Part shown: piece by piece, positions 1 through 7,386 of the stretch | How positions within the stretch are numbered: position 1 is the first letter of the stretch | Layout of the letters: the number at the start of each line of letters is the position of its first letter | Source: an uncultured Erysipelotrichaceae bacterium | Lineage (GTDB): Bacteria > Bacillota_I > Bacilli_A > Erysipelotrichales > Erysipelotrichaceae | DNA length: 36,025 bases | Assembly (NCBI GenBank): GCA_902803785.1 | Contig: CADCRE010000056.1 | Location: 1-36,025 of the forward strand | Reading direction: 5' to 3' | The notes under the pieces: model-generated | What the model was told of the DNA's origin: nothing | Seen by the model: only the letters and a program-made list of their open reading frames with translations | The model's database searches: none | Program-made: the position numbers and the translations under genes

Positions 1-300
1 GCTCAGTCCTTTTTCGATGAATTCACAGATCGTATCCGTCTGATCTCCGTTGGTGACGACGATCATCCCATCGATGTGACGGATGGCATTGTAGATGATC
101 AGGGAAGGATCTTTCACCTTTGTCTCATCATAGGCTTTTGTATAGACGGTTTCCCGATCCTTGCAGAAGATGCGGTTGCGGCTGTTTTCGCTGCGTCCCA
201 TGATGAAATAGGCGATCACGGGCTCTCCGTCGTATCTTCCGATGATCAGTCCCCTTCCGGGGTAGCTGTTGTTTCGCAGGTATTCAAAGATGTCCGTCAT
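1..300 (-). CDS. IMP cyclohydrolase-like protein, partial at left edge
   Basis: The first 100 residues are present; the gene runs off the left edge with no stop. It begins MTDIFEYLRNNSYPGRG and continues with an IAYFIMGRSENSRNRIF stretch, which I recognise as the IMP cyclohydrolase-like family (PF07826, archaeal PurO type). Family members close the purine ring, FAICAR to IMP, or are assumed to. The ATG (298-300) overlaps the stop of the upstream phosphoribosyltransferase as ATGA, so the two should be translationally coupled. The pairing with a purine-type phosphoribosyltransferase supports a purine role. The family call comes from the N-terminal half only, so the catalytic residues further on cannot be checked here. 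Confidence 0.75.
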   Translation of the reverse strand, partial: MTDIFEYLRNNSYPGRGLIIGRYDGEPVIAYFIMGRSENSRNRIFCKDRETVYTKAYDETKVKDPSLIIYNAIRHIDGMIVVTNGDQTDTICEFIEKGLS

Positions 301-863
301 TCGATCACCTCATATCCTTCTTCCGTCTTTCTGAACAGCGGCAGTTTTTCCAGATAGATCAGGTCGTCCCTGTCCGCTGCCTCTCCCTCTGCCAGAAGGC
401 AGGCCTTTTTCGTGACGATCGCACCGGCCTGTTCGGTCAGTACCTGTAAAGCCGCCAGGGAATCTCCGGTCGATACCACATCGTCCAGAAGACAGATCTT
501 CTTTCCCTTCAGTTTCTCTTTGTCCGTTCCGTCCAGATAGAGATGCTGGGGGACCGCTGTCGTGATGGATTTTACGGAAACTTCCAGTGTATCTTTCATG
601 TAACTCTTCTCGGATTTCCTGGCAACGATGAATTCCTTCTGACCGAGGCATCTGCTGACTTCATAAGCCAGCGCGATCCCTTTGGCCTCTGCCGTCACGA
701 TCATATCGCATTCCCCGATCCGCTTCGCCAGCAGCGGCGCAGCCGCACTGACCAGTTCGGTATCGGAGATCACCACGAAGCTCGCAAAAGCCAGTTCATC
801 ATTGATATCCACATAGGGAAGCTGTCGCTTTAATCCGGCGATGTTCAGAGTATAAGCGTTCAT
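297..863 (-). CDS. Adenine/xanthine-type phosphoribosyltransferase
   Basis: This 188-residue protein is a type I phosphoribosyltransferase. The PRPP-binding loop reads ICLLDDVVSTGDSL (about residues 123-136), with the two acidic residues and TGDS expected of the family, and the N-terminal half carries the usual hood region with DMIVTAEAKGIALA. Length and layout resemble adenine or xanthine phosphoribosyltransferases and the PurR C-terminal domain; there is no N-terminal helix-turn-helix, so it is an enzyme rather than a PurR repressor. It would make a nucleotide from a free purine base and PRPP in the cytosol. A short leader with GTGAGGTGA precedes the ATG. The gene is coupled by ATGA overlap to the IMP cyclohydrolase-like gene. 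The exact base used cannot be told from sequence. Confidence 0.8.
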   Translation of the reverse strand: MNAYTLNIAGLKRQLPYVDINDELAFASFVVISDTELVSAAAPLLAKRIGECDMIVTAEAKGIALAYEVSRCLGQKEFIVARKSEKSYMKDTLEVSVKSITTAVPQHLYLDGTDKEKLKGKKICLLDDVVSTGDSLAALQVLTEQAGAIVTKKACLLAEGEAADRDDLIYLEKLPLFRKTEEGYEVIE

Positions 864-882
864 ATCGTCACCTCACGCTATC

Positions 883-888
883 AGTATA
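883..888 (-). promoter_or_regulatory. -10 box for the phosphoribosyltransferase operon
   Basis: A TATACT hexamer on the minus strand lies 19 bases before the ATG at 863, leaving a short leader that holds the GTGAGGTGA ribosome-binding site. No good -35 box is visible at 17 bases. Confidence 0.5.
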
Positions 889-903
889 CACCAGACATAA
901 AAA

Positions 904-927
904 GAGAGATCCTTTTCATGATCTCTC
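904..927 (-). terminator. Intrinsic terminator after the membrane-protein gene
   Basis: On the minus strand GAGAGATC pairs with GATCTCTC across an 8-base loop and is followed by TTTTT. It sits just downstream of the stop at 937 and would end the long leftward unit before the phosphoribosyltransferase promoter. Confidence 0.7.
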
Positions 928-936
928 CTGTTCCGC

Positions 937-1572
937 TTAATTTGTCCTGCGGGATCCGGATCTTTCTTCCAGTTCCCGCTGATGGCGTTCCGCCAGTCGG
1001 GCATATTTCTTCGCCTCGGAATGAACCCCCTTGTTTTCATACATCCGGGAGATGTTTCTCTCCAGTGCCGGGAGTTCCTGCGGTTTTGCCTTCTTCGCTC
1101 TTTCCAGAGTTTCGTTCAGGTATTTATGACCGCCGTTGATGAAGGTATCGTAAGTCACTTCCACGTCTTTCTTGTTTTTATAGACGTTCAGCGATTCCAG
1201 TTCCTGATAGTACTTCTTCGCCTCAGCCTTTTTGTTGCGATCGACGTAGTAGTAGAAGATCCTCTGATAGATCTTTTTCTTCTGCGAATCCTTCAGAGTC
1301 ATCTGTTCGAAATTCCGGATCGAAGCTTCGATGCTGTTTTGTTCCTTGCGGGCTTCCGCAACATTGAAACGGATCAGTTCCTTATCGAAAGCGCTGAGTG
1401 TCTTGCCGCCGAGGGATCCCGCGATCGCCTCGAATCTCGCATCATCGCCCTGAAAGGCCGCCTGAAACAGCTTGTTGGAAGTGTTCCTGCGCAGGATGAA
1501 ATACAGCAGTTCGAACAGCAGGAGCGCATCCGCTACGATCACACCGATCAGTACCAGTACATCTTTGTTCAT
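937..1572 (-). CDS. Membrane-anchored helical-repeat protein, function unknown
   Basis: I do not recognise a family for this 211-residue protein. One N-terminal membrane helix (about residues 5-27) is followed by a hydrophilic, strongly charged, alpha-helical region. That region has TPR-like spacing of aromatic and small residues, for example KKIYQRIFYYYVDRNKKAEA and a later AKKYARLAERHQRELEE, so a TPR-type protein-binding domain is plausible. The start ATG overlaps the stop of the preceding zinc-ribbon gene (ATGA at 1569-1572), so the two products are probably made together and may form a complex. It is the last gene before a clear terminator. Topology and function are open. Confidence 0.6.
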   Translation of the reverse strand: MNKDVLVLIGVIVADALLLFELLYFILRRNTSNKLFQAAFQGDDARFEAIAGSLGGKTLSAFDKELIRFNVAEARKEQNSIEASIRNFEQMTLKDSQKKKIYQRIFYYYVDRNKKAEAKKYYQELESLNVYKNKKDVEVTYDTFINGGHKYLNETLERAKKAKPQELPALERNISRMYENKGVHSEAKKYARLAERHQRELEERSGSRRTN

Positions 1573-1976
1573 ACGGGCTGCCTCAATGTCAGGACCAGAA
1601 AGACCACGGAGATCGCAATGATGATAGCTCCGAGGATCCTGACCATCTTCGTCAGTTTTTTGATCGGATATCTCGTAAATGTGATGAAACTGGAAAAGAT
1701 GTAGGGATAGATCAGCAGTGCCGCACCGGCAATGATCATTCCGATATACATCGGTACCAGTTTATACTTACCGGAAAAGATGAATGTGGAAAGGATGAAG
1801 CCGATGCTTCCGCAGAAGATCATGATATAGGAACGGTTCTTGTATTCCTTGTCCCTGTTCAGATAATCTACGGTCAGTTTCCTGCATTCATTCGAACAGA
1901 CATCGAAAGTACCGTTGGATACGTTGATCTTCAGGCCCCCTTCCGAATACTCTTTTCCGCAATAGACGCACTTCAT
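1569..1976 (-). CDS. Zinc-ribbon membrane protein, function unknown
   Basis: This 135-residue protein starts with a treble-clef or zinc-ribbon-like module, C3-x2-C6 and C27-x3-C31, then three predicted membrane helices at about residues 49-67, 73-95 and 113-131. The cysteine module should bind one zinc ion on the cytoplasmic side; what it contacts is unknown. The ATG lies 3 bases after the stop of the class II aldolase gene, and its own stop overlaps the next ATG, so it is embedded in the leftward operon. Position suggests co-transcription with the PTS genes, but nothing in the protein suggests sugar metabolism. It may simply be a read-through passenger. Confidence 0.6.
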   Translation of the reverse strand: MKCVYCGKEYSEGGLKINVSNGTFDVCSNECRKLTVDYLNRDKEYKNRSYIMIFCGSIGFILSTFIFSGKYKLVPMYIGMIIAGAALLIYPYIFSSFITFTRYPIKKLTKMVRILGAIIIAISVVFLVLTLRQPV

Positions 1977-1979
1977 TGT

Positions 1980-2624
1980 TTACTTCTTTCTGTAATCTCC
2001 GAATCCGCTTCTGACGACATCCATCTGTTCATCTGTCAGAAGGATCGGCTCCTTGCCGGTGAGACGGCAATTGTAATACAGCTGGCAGCAGAATTCGATC
2101 TGTTCCGCGACATCCATCGCATACGGAAGAGACTTCCCGGTCGACAACAGACCGTGGTTACCTAAAATGCAGGCACGGTTATCACCCATGGCGTTATAGG
2201 CGGTTTCGGCCAGTTCATATGTTCCGAACTGAACATAAGGGATATAAGGCACTTCGCTTCCGGAATAGGCGACCAGATAGTGCAGCTGCGGAACGCTCCA
2301 GCCCAGGCACGCCAGAGTCGTCGCATAGACGGAGTGCGTATGGACGACGGCATTGATGTTGTTCTTTCTCTGATAGAAGATCCTGTGCATATCCACTTCG
2401 CTGGAAGGTTTCCTGTCTCCTTCCACGATGGTTCCGTCCGGTCTCAAAACGACACAGTCTTCCGGTGAAGTCTTATAGTAGTCGAAACCGGAAGGCGTGA
2501 TCGCAAACAGGTCCAGTTCCCTGTTGTATACAGAGATATTGCCGAACGTTCCTACCGTCAGATGGCGGTCCACCATGATCTTGCCGTACTTTACGATCTC
2601 TTCTCTTTCTTCTTTCAGTAACAT
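1980..2624 (-). CDS. Class II aldolase, FucA-like
   Basis: This 214-residue protein belongs to the class II aldolase/adducin family. Zinc ligands expected from L-fuculose-1-phosphate aldolase are present as H95 and H97 (VVHTHSVYATT) and H157 (LGNHGLLSTG). The catalytic acid of the aldolases is kept as E76 in RKPSSEVDMH, favouring an aldolase over an epimerase. Such enzymes split a ketose 1-phosphate into DHAP and an aldehyde. I chose the ATG at 2624, which follows AAAAGGGGAAAAAGAA; a longer frame to 2708 would overlap the upstream dehydrogenase by 68 bases and adds no family-like sequence. The gene starts 16 bases after that dehydrogenase and most likely shares its operon. The natural substrate is not determined. 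Confidence 0.85.
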   Translation of the reverse strand: MLLKEEREEIVKYGKIMVDRHLTVGTFGNISVYNRELDLFAITPSGFDYYKTSPEDCVVLRPDGTIVEGDRKPSSEVDMHRIFYQRKNNINAVVHTHSVYATTLACLGWSVPQLHYLVAYSGSEVPYIPYVQFGTYELAETAYNAMGDNRACILGNHGLLSTGKSLPYAMDVAEQIEFCCQLYYNCRLTGKEPILLTDEQMDVVRSGFGDYRKK

Positions 2625-2640
2625 TTCTTTTTCCCCTTTT

Positions 2641-3726
2641 CTATAATGTGATCTTTCTGTAGTTGACGATCCTGTCCGGAATGTCTTTTTCGATGATCTC
2701 GTCGACATCTCTGGTCACGATATACGGTGACAAGGCGATCGAATCCAAAGTCGTGCCGGCCAGATGGGATGCCACAAGAACGTTCTCCATCTGTAAGAGC
2801 GGATCATCTTCCGCGATCGGTTCCCTGTCAAAGACATCGAGCGCAGCACCGGCGATCAGTCCTTCCTTCAAAGCCTGACGCAGATCGTCGTAGTTCAGTA
2901 TCCCGCCTCTGGCAGAATTGATGAAGTAGGCATCCTTTTTCATTTTACGGAATTGTTCGATGGTAAACCACTTCTCCGTAGCCGGAACAAGTCTCAGATG
3001 CAACGAGACGATGTCTGACGTAGAGAGCAGATAATCCAGATCATCCGTATATTCCAGGGCGTTCAGACCTTTCTTTTCGAGAGATTCTTTTGTAACGAAA
3101 GAATCATATACGATCGTATGGACTCCGAGTCCCAGCAGTTTTTTCGCCAGGACACAACCGATGTTGCCCATGCCGATGAGACCGACATGGGAGTTGCATA
3201 AGGTCTTCTGGAAGGAGGAATTGTAATAGGTCCTCTTCCACTGGCCCTGATGCAGGAAATTGTGAGACAGTGTGATGTCTCTGGTCAGATCTATCATCAT
3301 TCCGATCACAAATTCTCCGACCGCATCCGCATTGCGGACACAGTTGACGACCGGAATGTTTCTTGAAGTAGCGGCTTCGACATTGATATGTTCGACACCG
3401 CCGCGATTTGTCATAATCAGTTTGAGATCTTTTGCGGCTTCGATCAGTCTGGAAGATACCGGACAGAAATGGACCATCAGTACATTGGCGTCGCTGATCA
3501 GCTCATAGGCTTCTTCCGGGATCTCGATCCCCTCCGGACCGTGGCGTTCGATATTCAGCTGCAGTTCCGGGAAATCCTCCTTGTTTTCCGGTCCGAAAAA
3601 CAGTGTACGGATCTCCCCGCAGTTAATTTTACTCTTCTTTACGGCATCGATCATGACTTCGATGTCGACATTCGCATCGGTGATCAGCAGGATCTTCTGC
3701 GGATCTCTTGACAATTCATTGAGCAT
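2641..3726 (-). CDS. D-isomer-specific 2-hydroxyacid dehydrogenase (phosphoglycerate dehydrogenase-like)
   Basis: The 361-residue protein has the NAD-binding glycine motif GMGNIGCVLAKKLLGLG near residues 187-203 and the catalytic triad of the family: the arginine in NSARGG, the glutamate in DVFDREP, and the histidine in ASHLAGTT. It would interconvert a 2-hydroxyacid and a 2-oxoacid with NAD(P). There is no C-terminal ACT domain, so it is not the regulated serine-biosynthesis SerA form. It sits between the PTS EIIC gene and the FucA-like aldolase, so a role in oxidising or reducing a C2-C4 fragment from sugar breakdown is plausible. A perfect 14-bp stem-loop lies in the 87-base gap upstream. 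The substrate is not known. Confidence 0.85.
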   Translation of the reverse strand: MLNELSRDPQKILLITDANVDIEVMIDAVKKSKINCGEIRTLFFGPENKEDFPELQLNIERHGPEGIEIPEEAYELISDANVLMVHFCPVSSRLIEAAKDLKLIMTNRGGVEHINVEAATSRNIPVVNCVRNADAVGEFVIGMMIDLTRDITLSHNFLHQGQWKRTYYNSSFQKTLCNSHVGLIGMGNIGCVLAKKLLGLGVHTIVYDSFVTKESLEKKGLNALEYTDDLDYLLSTSDIVSLHLRLVPATEKWFTIEQFRKMKKDAYFINSARGGILNYDDLRQALKEGLIAGAALDVFDREPIAEDDPLLQMENVLVASHLAGTTLDSIALSPYIVTRDVDEIIEKDIPDRIVNYRKITL

Positions 3727-3749
3727 AGGAACGACCTTTCCTTTTTTAA

Positions 3750-3781
3750 AGGGCTATTGCTATTTTCATAGCAATAGCCCT
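3750..3781. other. Perfect 14-bp intercistronic stem-loop
   Basis: AGGGCTATTGCTAT (3750-3763) and its exact complement (3768-3781) flank a 4-base loop. Neither strand has a proper U-run after it (minus strand continues TTTAAAAAAGG), so it is a weak terminator at best. Lying between the EIIC gene and the dehydrogenase, it more likely protects the transporter mRNA 3' end or lowers expression of the enzyme genes. Confidence 0.7.
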
Positions 3782-3813
3782 ATATCACTCTTGTGTTTAC
3801 CCTTAACTAAATG

Positions 3814-5226
3814 CTATGCCTTGTAAGCAGCAGCGTTGTTCTCCAGGTAATCGTAAACCTTCTGCTTGTTCTTTCTGAACCAGACATACAGAACAGCATA
3901 TACAACTACCAGAGCAGCGATGGCGACGATGCCGCCTTTGTAGAACGCATAGAATAATGCGATCATTAACGGGTGACATACGATACCGAATGAGCAAACG
4001 TTCAAAGCGCCTTCAGGAACGGTGAACTGGCCGGTGCCGACAGCGACTTCCGTGAATGTAGGAGCCAGCTGAGAGAACAGGATCAGACCGAGACCGAACC
4101 AGATAGCACCCATGACGATGGACTTCGCGATGTTACCATTGGATACACAGACGAATACTTCGACCATGTAAGGTAATGCACAGAGGTCAGCCATCGGCAG
4201 GACGTTGTTGCCCGGAAGGATGAAGGACAGGAACAGCATGATTGGGATCAGCAGGACGCCTGTGACCAGGGTATTTGTTTCACCGTAACCGCAAGCGTCG
4301 TTGACAGACAGGAACCATCTGCGGTTCTTAGCGGAAGCGGCTGCTTTTGACTTGTAAGCATCTGACATTGAAGTGAATGCAGAAGCGAAGATAGCAGCAA
4401 CTTTCGGGAAGACAGCCATGATGGCAGCCGTGTTGATTGCAACACCTAATGCAGTACCCCAGGCATTCATTGCGTTAGCACCGAACAGGAATGGCCATTC
4501 GCCGAGTAAACCGATCAGAAGACCGACAAACAGACCGATCATCATTGGTTCACCGAGCAGACCTAACTTCTTCTGCAGGTCAGCAGCGTTGATCTTGATC
4601 TTGTTGAAGCCGAGCTTCGTCAGGATCCAGTCCATCAGAACGGCGAACGGGAAGGACTCGAGGTGGTGAGGAGCTGTCATACAGCATCCATCATACTCGT
4701 AGTATGTGCCCCATCTTAATGCGCACATTTCAGAGAACAGCAGGATGTAGAACAGCTGGCATACCATCAGAGCCATAGCCAATAACATATTCTTTGTTAA
4801 AGCATACAGCATGGAGCCCCAGACCATGAAGGAATAGTTGTTCCAAAGGTCGGATGCCATGAAGACATCAGTGTAACCTACGAAGAACAGGATGAGCTGC
4901 AGAGCGATCGCAACACCGATGAACAGGATACCTACTGTAGTAGAGTAAGCGATGATCGAAGTTGACTGCCAGCCGGTATCAATCGTAGAAAGATGAACGC
5001 CGGTATTGTCGACCATGGACTGAACAACAGGAGCGATAACGCCTGAGTAAGAGTTGATGACGAGGTTGAAGCCTGTCAGACCAACACCACACAGCAGCGC
5101 GGAATTGAATGCTTTCTTGGTGTCAACACCCATCACCTTAGAAAGAATGAAAAGGATGATTGGGATGATGATGCCGGAACCGAAAGCTCCAAAAATACCA
5201 GATAACGTGTTTAAAAACGCTTCCAA
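3814..5226 (-). CDS. PTS EIIC component, galactitol (Gat) family
   Basis: The 470-residue membrane protein has around 10-12 hydrophobic segments and matches the EIIC-Gat family in length and in its opening. It forms the membrane channel of a phosphotransferase system and moves the sugar or sugar alcohol in while EIIB phosphorylates it. The start codon is TTG (5224-5226), preceded by AGAGGGGGAAATCTATT; no ATG fits better. The 88-base gap before it is AT-rich and holds no clear promoter. Separate genes for HPr, EIIA and EIIB lie directly upstream on the same strand, giving a full PTS. Gat-family permeases carry galactitol, arabitol, xylitol and other polyols or pentoses, so the substrate cannot be named. 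Confidence 0.9.
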   Translation of the reverse strand: MEAFLNTLSGIFGAFGSGIIIPIILFILSKVMGVDTKKAFNSALLCGVGLTGFNLVINSYSGVIAPVVQSMVDNTGVHLSTIDTGWQSTSIIAYSTTVGILFIGVAIALQLILFFVGYTDVFMASDLWNNYSFMVWGSMLYALTKNMLLAMALMVCQLFYILLFSEMCALRWGTYYEYDGCCMTAPHHLESFPFAVLMDWILTKLGFNKIKINAADLQKKLGLLGEPMMIGLFVGLLIGLLGEWPFLFGANAMNAWGTALGVAINTAAIMAVFPKVAAIFASAFTSMSDAYKSKAAASAKNRRWFLSVNDACGYGETNTLVTGVLLIPIMLFLSFILPGNNVLPMADLCALPYMVEVFVCVSNGNIAKSIVMGAIWFGLGLILFSQLAPTFTEVAVGTGQFTVPEGALNVCSFGIVCHPLMIALFYAFYKGGIVAIAALVVVYAVLYVWFRKNKQKVYDYLENNAAAYKA

Positions 5227-5314
5227 AATAGATTTCCCCCTCTTTTTTAAAGTTAAGAAATAAAAACTGAATTAATACAAATTTTTGCGGTAAACAACAA
5301 GAACAATAACAAAT

Positions 5315-5614
5315 TTATTTGTATTTTTCTTCGAGAACAGCGATTATCTCATTGATAACCTTTTCTTCGCCCATACCGGTGACCATGCCCATTCCCTTTA
5401 CTTTAGGAATGCCGACATCTTCGGTGACCGGAGAAGCGCAGACGATGACATCGATGTCTTTTCCTGTAATGACGGAATTCAGACTGACAGGGCTTGCCTC
5501 ATACATCGTGGCATCCCAGCCTTTGTCTTTGAGCTGATCTTTGATCTTCAGTGCGATCATTGAAGATGTGACAACTCCGGATCCGCATACAGTAACTACC
5601 GTGCATGTTTTCAT
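5315..5614 (-). CDS. PTS EIIB component, galactitol type
   Basis: This 99-residue protein carries the phosphocysteine loop VTVCGSGVVTSSM, with C10 as the phosphoryl acceptor, as in GatB. It passes phosphate from EIIA to the incoming substrate at the EIIC site. I chose the ATG at 5614, which follows TAAGGAGGAAAATTCT; an ATG 30 bases earlier would place this site inside the gene and adds ten residues without family similarity. It lies between the EIIA and EIIC genes. Later residues such as IDVIVCASPVTEDVGIPKVKG fit the family fold. Confidence 0.9.
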   Translation of the reverse strand: MKTCTVVTVCGSGVVTSSMIALKIKDQLKDKGWDATMYEASPVSLNSVITGKDIDVIVCASPVTEDVGIPKVKGMGMVTGMGEEKVINEIIAVLEEKYK

Positions 5615-5659
5615 AGAATTTTCCTCCTTATGCTTTATTAACACCCTGTTTCCAAGGTA

Positions 5660-6118
5660 CTAACCAATGTACTTTACGGCAGCTTCATAGACTTCTTCCT
5701 CGGAAGCAGCTGCCTTGAATGCTTCCAAAGCTTCCTTGTTCTGGAATACGCCCAGAACTCTGGTGATCGTTCCGATCTGATCTTCCGGATTGGTGATAGC
5801 CATCATGAACAGCATCTCGGCCTGGACCTTGCGTCCCGGTTCACCCATATGTTCGAATTCGACCGGATGAGCCAGTTTCGCGACAGTCACGCCCGGCTTG
5901 TTGACATGGATGATGTCGGTATGCGGCATGGCGATGGAGATCCCATCCAGTTCCAAACCGGTCGCGAAGACCTTTTCTCTGGCAACGACTGCATCGATAT
6001 AGGTATCCTTGACATACCCTTCCTTCAAAAACAGCTGTCCGACCTGACGGATCGCATCTTCGCTGTCTTTGGCATCGACGCCGTACATGATCAGTTCTCT
6101 GTGAATCGCCTGTTCCAT
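5660..6118 (-). CDS. PTS EIIA component, fructose/mannitol/galactitol type
   Basis: The 152-residue protein is an EIIA of the fructose-mannitol class. The phosphorylated histidine is H66 in SIAMPHTDIIHV. It takes phosphate from HPr and gives it to the EIIB cysteine. The start is well supported by GGAGGATCTC before the ATG, and the gene begins 9 bases after the HPr stop. Length and the closing VFQNKEALEAFKAA region fit GatA-like proteins. It is in one leftward operon with HPr, EIIB and EIIC. Confidence 0.9.
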   Translation of the reverse strand: MEQAIHRELIMYGVDAKDSEDAIRQVGQLFLKEGYVKDTYIDAVVAREKVFATGLELDGISIAMPHTDIIHVNKPGVTVAKLAHPVEFEHMGEPGRKVQAEMLFMMAITNPEDQIGTITRVLGVFQNKEALEAFKAAASEEEVYEAAVKYIG

Positions 6119-6127
6119 GAGATCCTC

Positions 6128-6391
6128 CTACTCCTCGAAGCTCTCCAGAAGATCCATGATCTTCTTCAGAGATTCCTCTTCATGTTCTCCTTCGACCTGG
6201 ACCGTGATATGCATGCCCTTGACCATGGCACCCATCAGCACGGAAAGGATGGACTTCGGATTTATGGAGAGACCCTTCTCAGTGATGATCGTGATGTTGT
6301 CCTCCAGACCTGAACACAGCTGCGTGAGCATCGATGCCGGTCTGGCATGGATCCCCGTCGGGTTCTTTACAATGAATTCCTGGCTAACCAT
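6128..6391 (-). CDS. HPr-family phosphocarrier protein
   Basis: At 87 residues this is a full-length HPr. H15 sits in NPTGIHARPAS, the site phosphorylated by enzyme I, and S47 in INPKSILSVLMGAM matches the regulatory serine (Ser46) that HPr kinase uses in Firmicutes. It therefore keeps both known control sites. It is the first gene of the PTS operon, after AAGGAGATAGCATT. HPr is usually next to ptsI; its place here at the head of a sugar-specific operon suggests a dedicated copy, though it could also be the only HPr of the cell. The genome outside the window would settle that. Confidence 0.9.
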   Translation of the reverse strand: MVSQEFIVKNPTGIHARPASMLTQLCSGLEDNITIITEKGLSINPKSILSVLMGAMVKGMHITVQVEGEHEEESLKKIMDLLESFEE

Positions 6392-6409
6392 AATGCTATC
6401 TCCTTTTCA

Positions 6410-6415
6410 ATCATA
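6410..6415 (-). promoter_or_regulatory. Putative -10 box for the HPr-PTS operon
   Basis: TATGAT on the minus strand lies 18 bases before the HPr ATG, directly abutting the TATAAT of the opposing regulator gene. The -35 region is poor, which suits a regulated promoter. Confidence 0.4.
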
Positions 6416-6421
6416 TATAAT
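6416..6421 (+). promoter_or_regulatory. -10 box of a leaderless promoter for the SorC-type regulator
   Basis: A consensus TATAAT ends 6 bases before the ATG at 6428, so transcription should begin at or next to the A of the start codon. No ribosome-binding site is present and no good -35 box is seen. Confidence 0.6.
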
Positions 6422-6427
6422 TTAAGT

Positions 6428-7372
6428 ATGAGCAAGAACGATAATCTATTGGCCTATGTTGCTGAACTGTACTACGAACGCGGCCTTTCTCAGCAGGAGA
6501 TCGGTTCGATCATCGGGTCTTCCCGTCCGACCGTTTCCCGTCTCATCGAGGATGCCAAGCGTCAGGGGATCGTCAAGATCATCATCGAGACGCCTGTCAG
6601 CAAGAACAACAAACTTTCCAACAAACTCCGCAAGGCTTTCAAACTTCGCGATGCGATCGTCGTGAATGCCGCATTCGATTTCGATAAATCCATCGATGTC
6701 TGCGGCAAGGCCGTTGCAGCGATCCTCTCTACCTATCTGCAGCCGGGCATGACTCTGGGAGTCACCTGGGGCAGATCTGTCAATGCGGTCGTCGATGCGA
6801 TCGATGACTCTACGTTCTACGATATCAACGTCGCTCAGATGGTCGGCTGCATCAGTATGGGGAATCCCGCGATCGACGGTTTCTCCACGGCACAGCGCCT
6901 GGCCCGCAAGATGCATGGAACTTACTCTTCCATCAATACTCCTCTCTTCGTCGAAGGGAAGGAAGTATACCGTTATCTGATCAATGAACCGATGATCCAC
7001 GACGCCCTAACCAAGGCCGCTTCCGTCGATGTCTGTATCAACGGTGTCGGTGTATTTGACGACCGGAAGAATTCCATCCATCAGTCCGGCTACTTCGAGA
7101 GCTACAATCTGGACCGTTATCGGGAGAAAGGAGCTGTCGCTTCGCTTGCCGGAAGGTTCATTGACATCAACGGCAGACAGGTCGATGTCGAGAATATCTA
7201 TACCATTTCCGCCCCTCTCGATGTCGTACGCAATGCGCCGATCTCGATCGTCATCAATGCGACAGCGGAGAAGGCAACGGCTACTCTGGCAGCACTCAAC
7301 GGCGGGTATGTCGATATCCTGGTCGTCGATGAGCCGCTGGCTCAGGAACTTCTTGAACTCAGAGAGAGATAG
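6428..7372 (+). CDS. SorC/DeoR-type sugar-responsive transcriptional regulator
   Basis: The 314-residue protein has an N-terminal helix-turn-helix (about residues 19-48, GLSQQEIGSIIGSSRPTVSR) and a long C-terminal sugar-binding domain of the SorC/CggR family, with GVTWGRSV and INGVGVFD as typical stretches. Such regulators bind DNA as oligomers and respond to a phosphorylated sugar. I start at the ATG at 6428, because the upstream extension in frame reads through the promoter and HPr leader. It lies between the divergent PTS operon and the convergent alcohol dehydrogenase gene, and should control both plus the transketolase operon. Whether it activates or represses is not visible. Confidence 0.85.
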   Translation: MSKNDNLLAYVAELYYERGLSQQEIGSIIGSSRPTVSRLIEDAKRQGIVKIIIETPVSKNNKLSNKLRKAFKLRDAIVVNAAFDFDKSIDVCGKAVAAILSTYLQPGMTLGVTWGRSVNAVVDAIDDSTFYDINVAQMVGCISMGNPAIDGFSTAQRLARKMHGTYSSINTPLFVEGKEVYRYLINEPMIHDALTKAASVDVCINGVGVFDDRKNSIHQSGYFESYNLDRYREKGAVASLAGRFIDINGRQVDVENIYTISAPLDVVRNAPISIVINATAEKATATLAALNGGYVDILVVDEPLAQELLELRER

Positions 7373-7386
7373 ATCTCTCTTTTTTT
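7363..7386 (+). terminator. Terminator after the SorC-type regulator
   Basis: AGAGAGAT and ATCTCTCT form a near-continuous palindrome followed by a T-run on the plus strand. It overlaps the regulator stop codon and the dehydrogenase stop codon (7385) on the other strand. Confidence 0.55.

Noticed and set aside
982-1704. A 240-codon plus-strand frame over the two membrane-protein genes
   Set aside because: It spans the ATGA junction and both opposite genes, and lacks a ribosome-binding site; the minus-strand genes have coupled starts and a terminator.
2625-2708. An N-terminal extension of the FucA-like aldolase
   Set aside because: It would overlap the dehydrogenase by 68 bases and reads as out-of-frame dehydrogenase sequence; AGGGG precedes the ATG at 2624.
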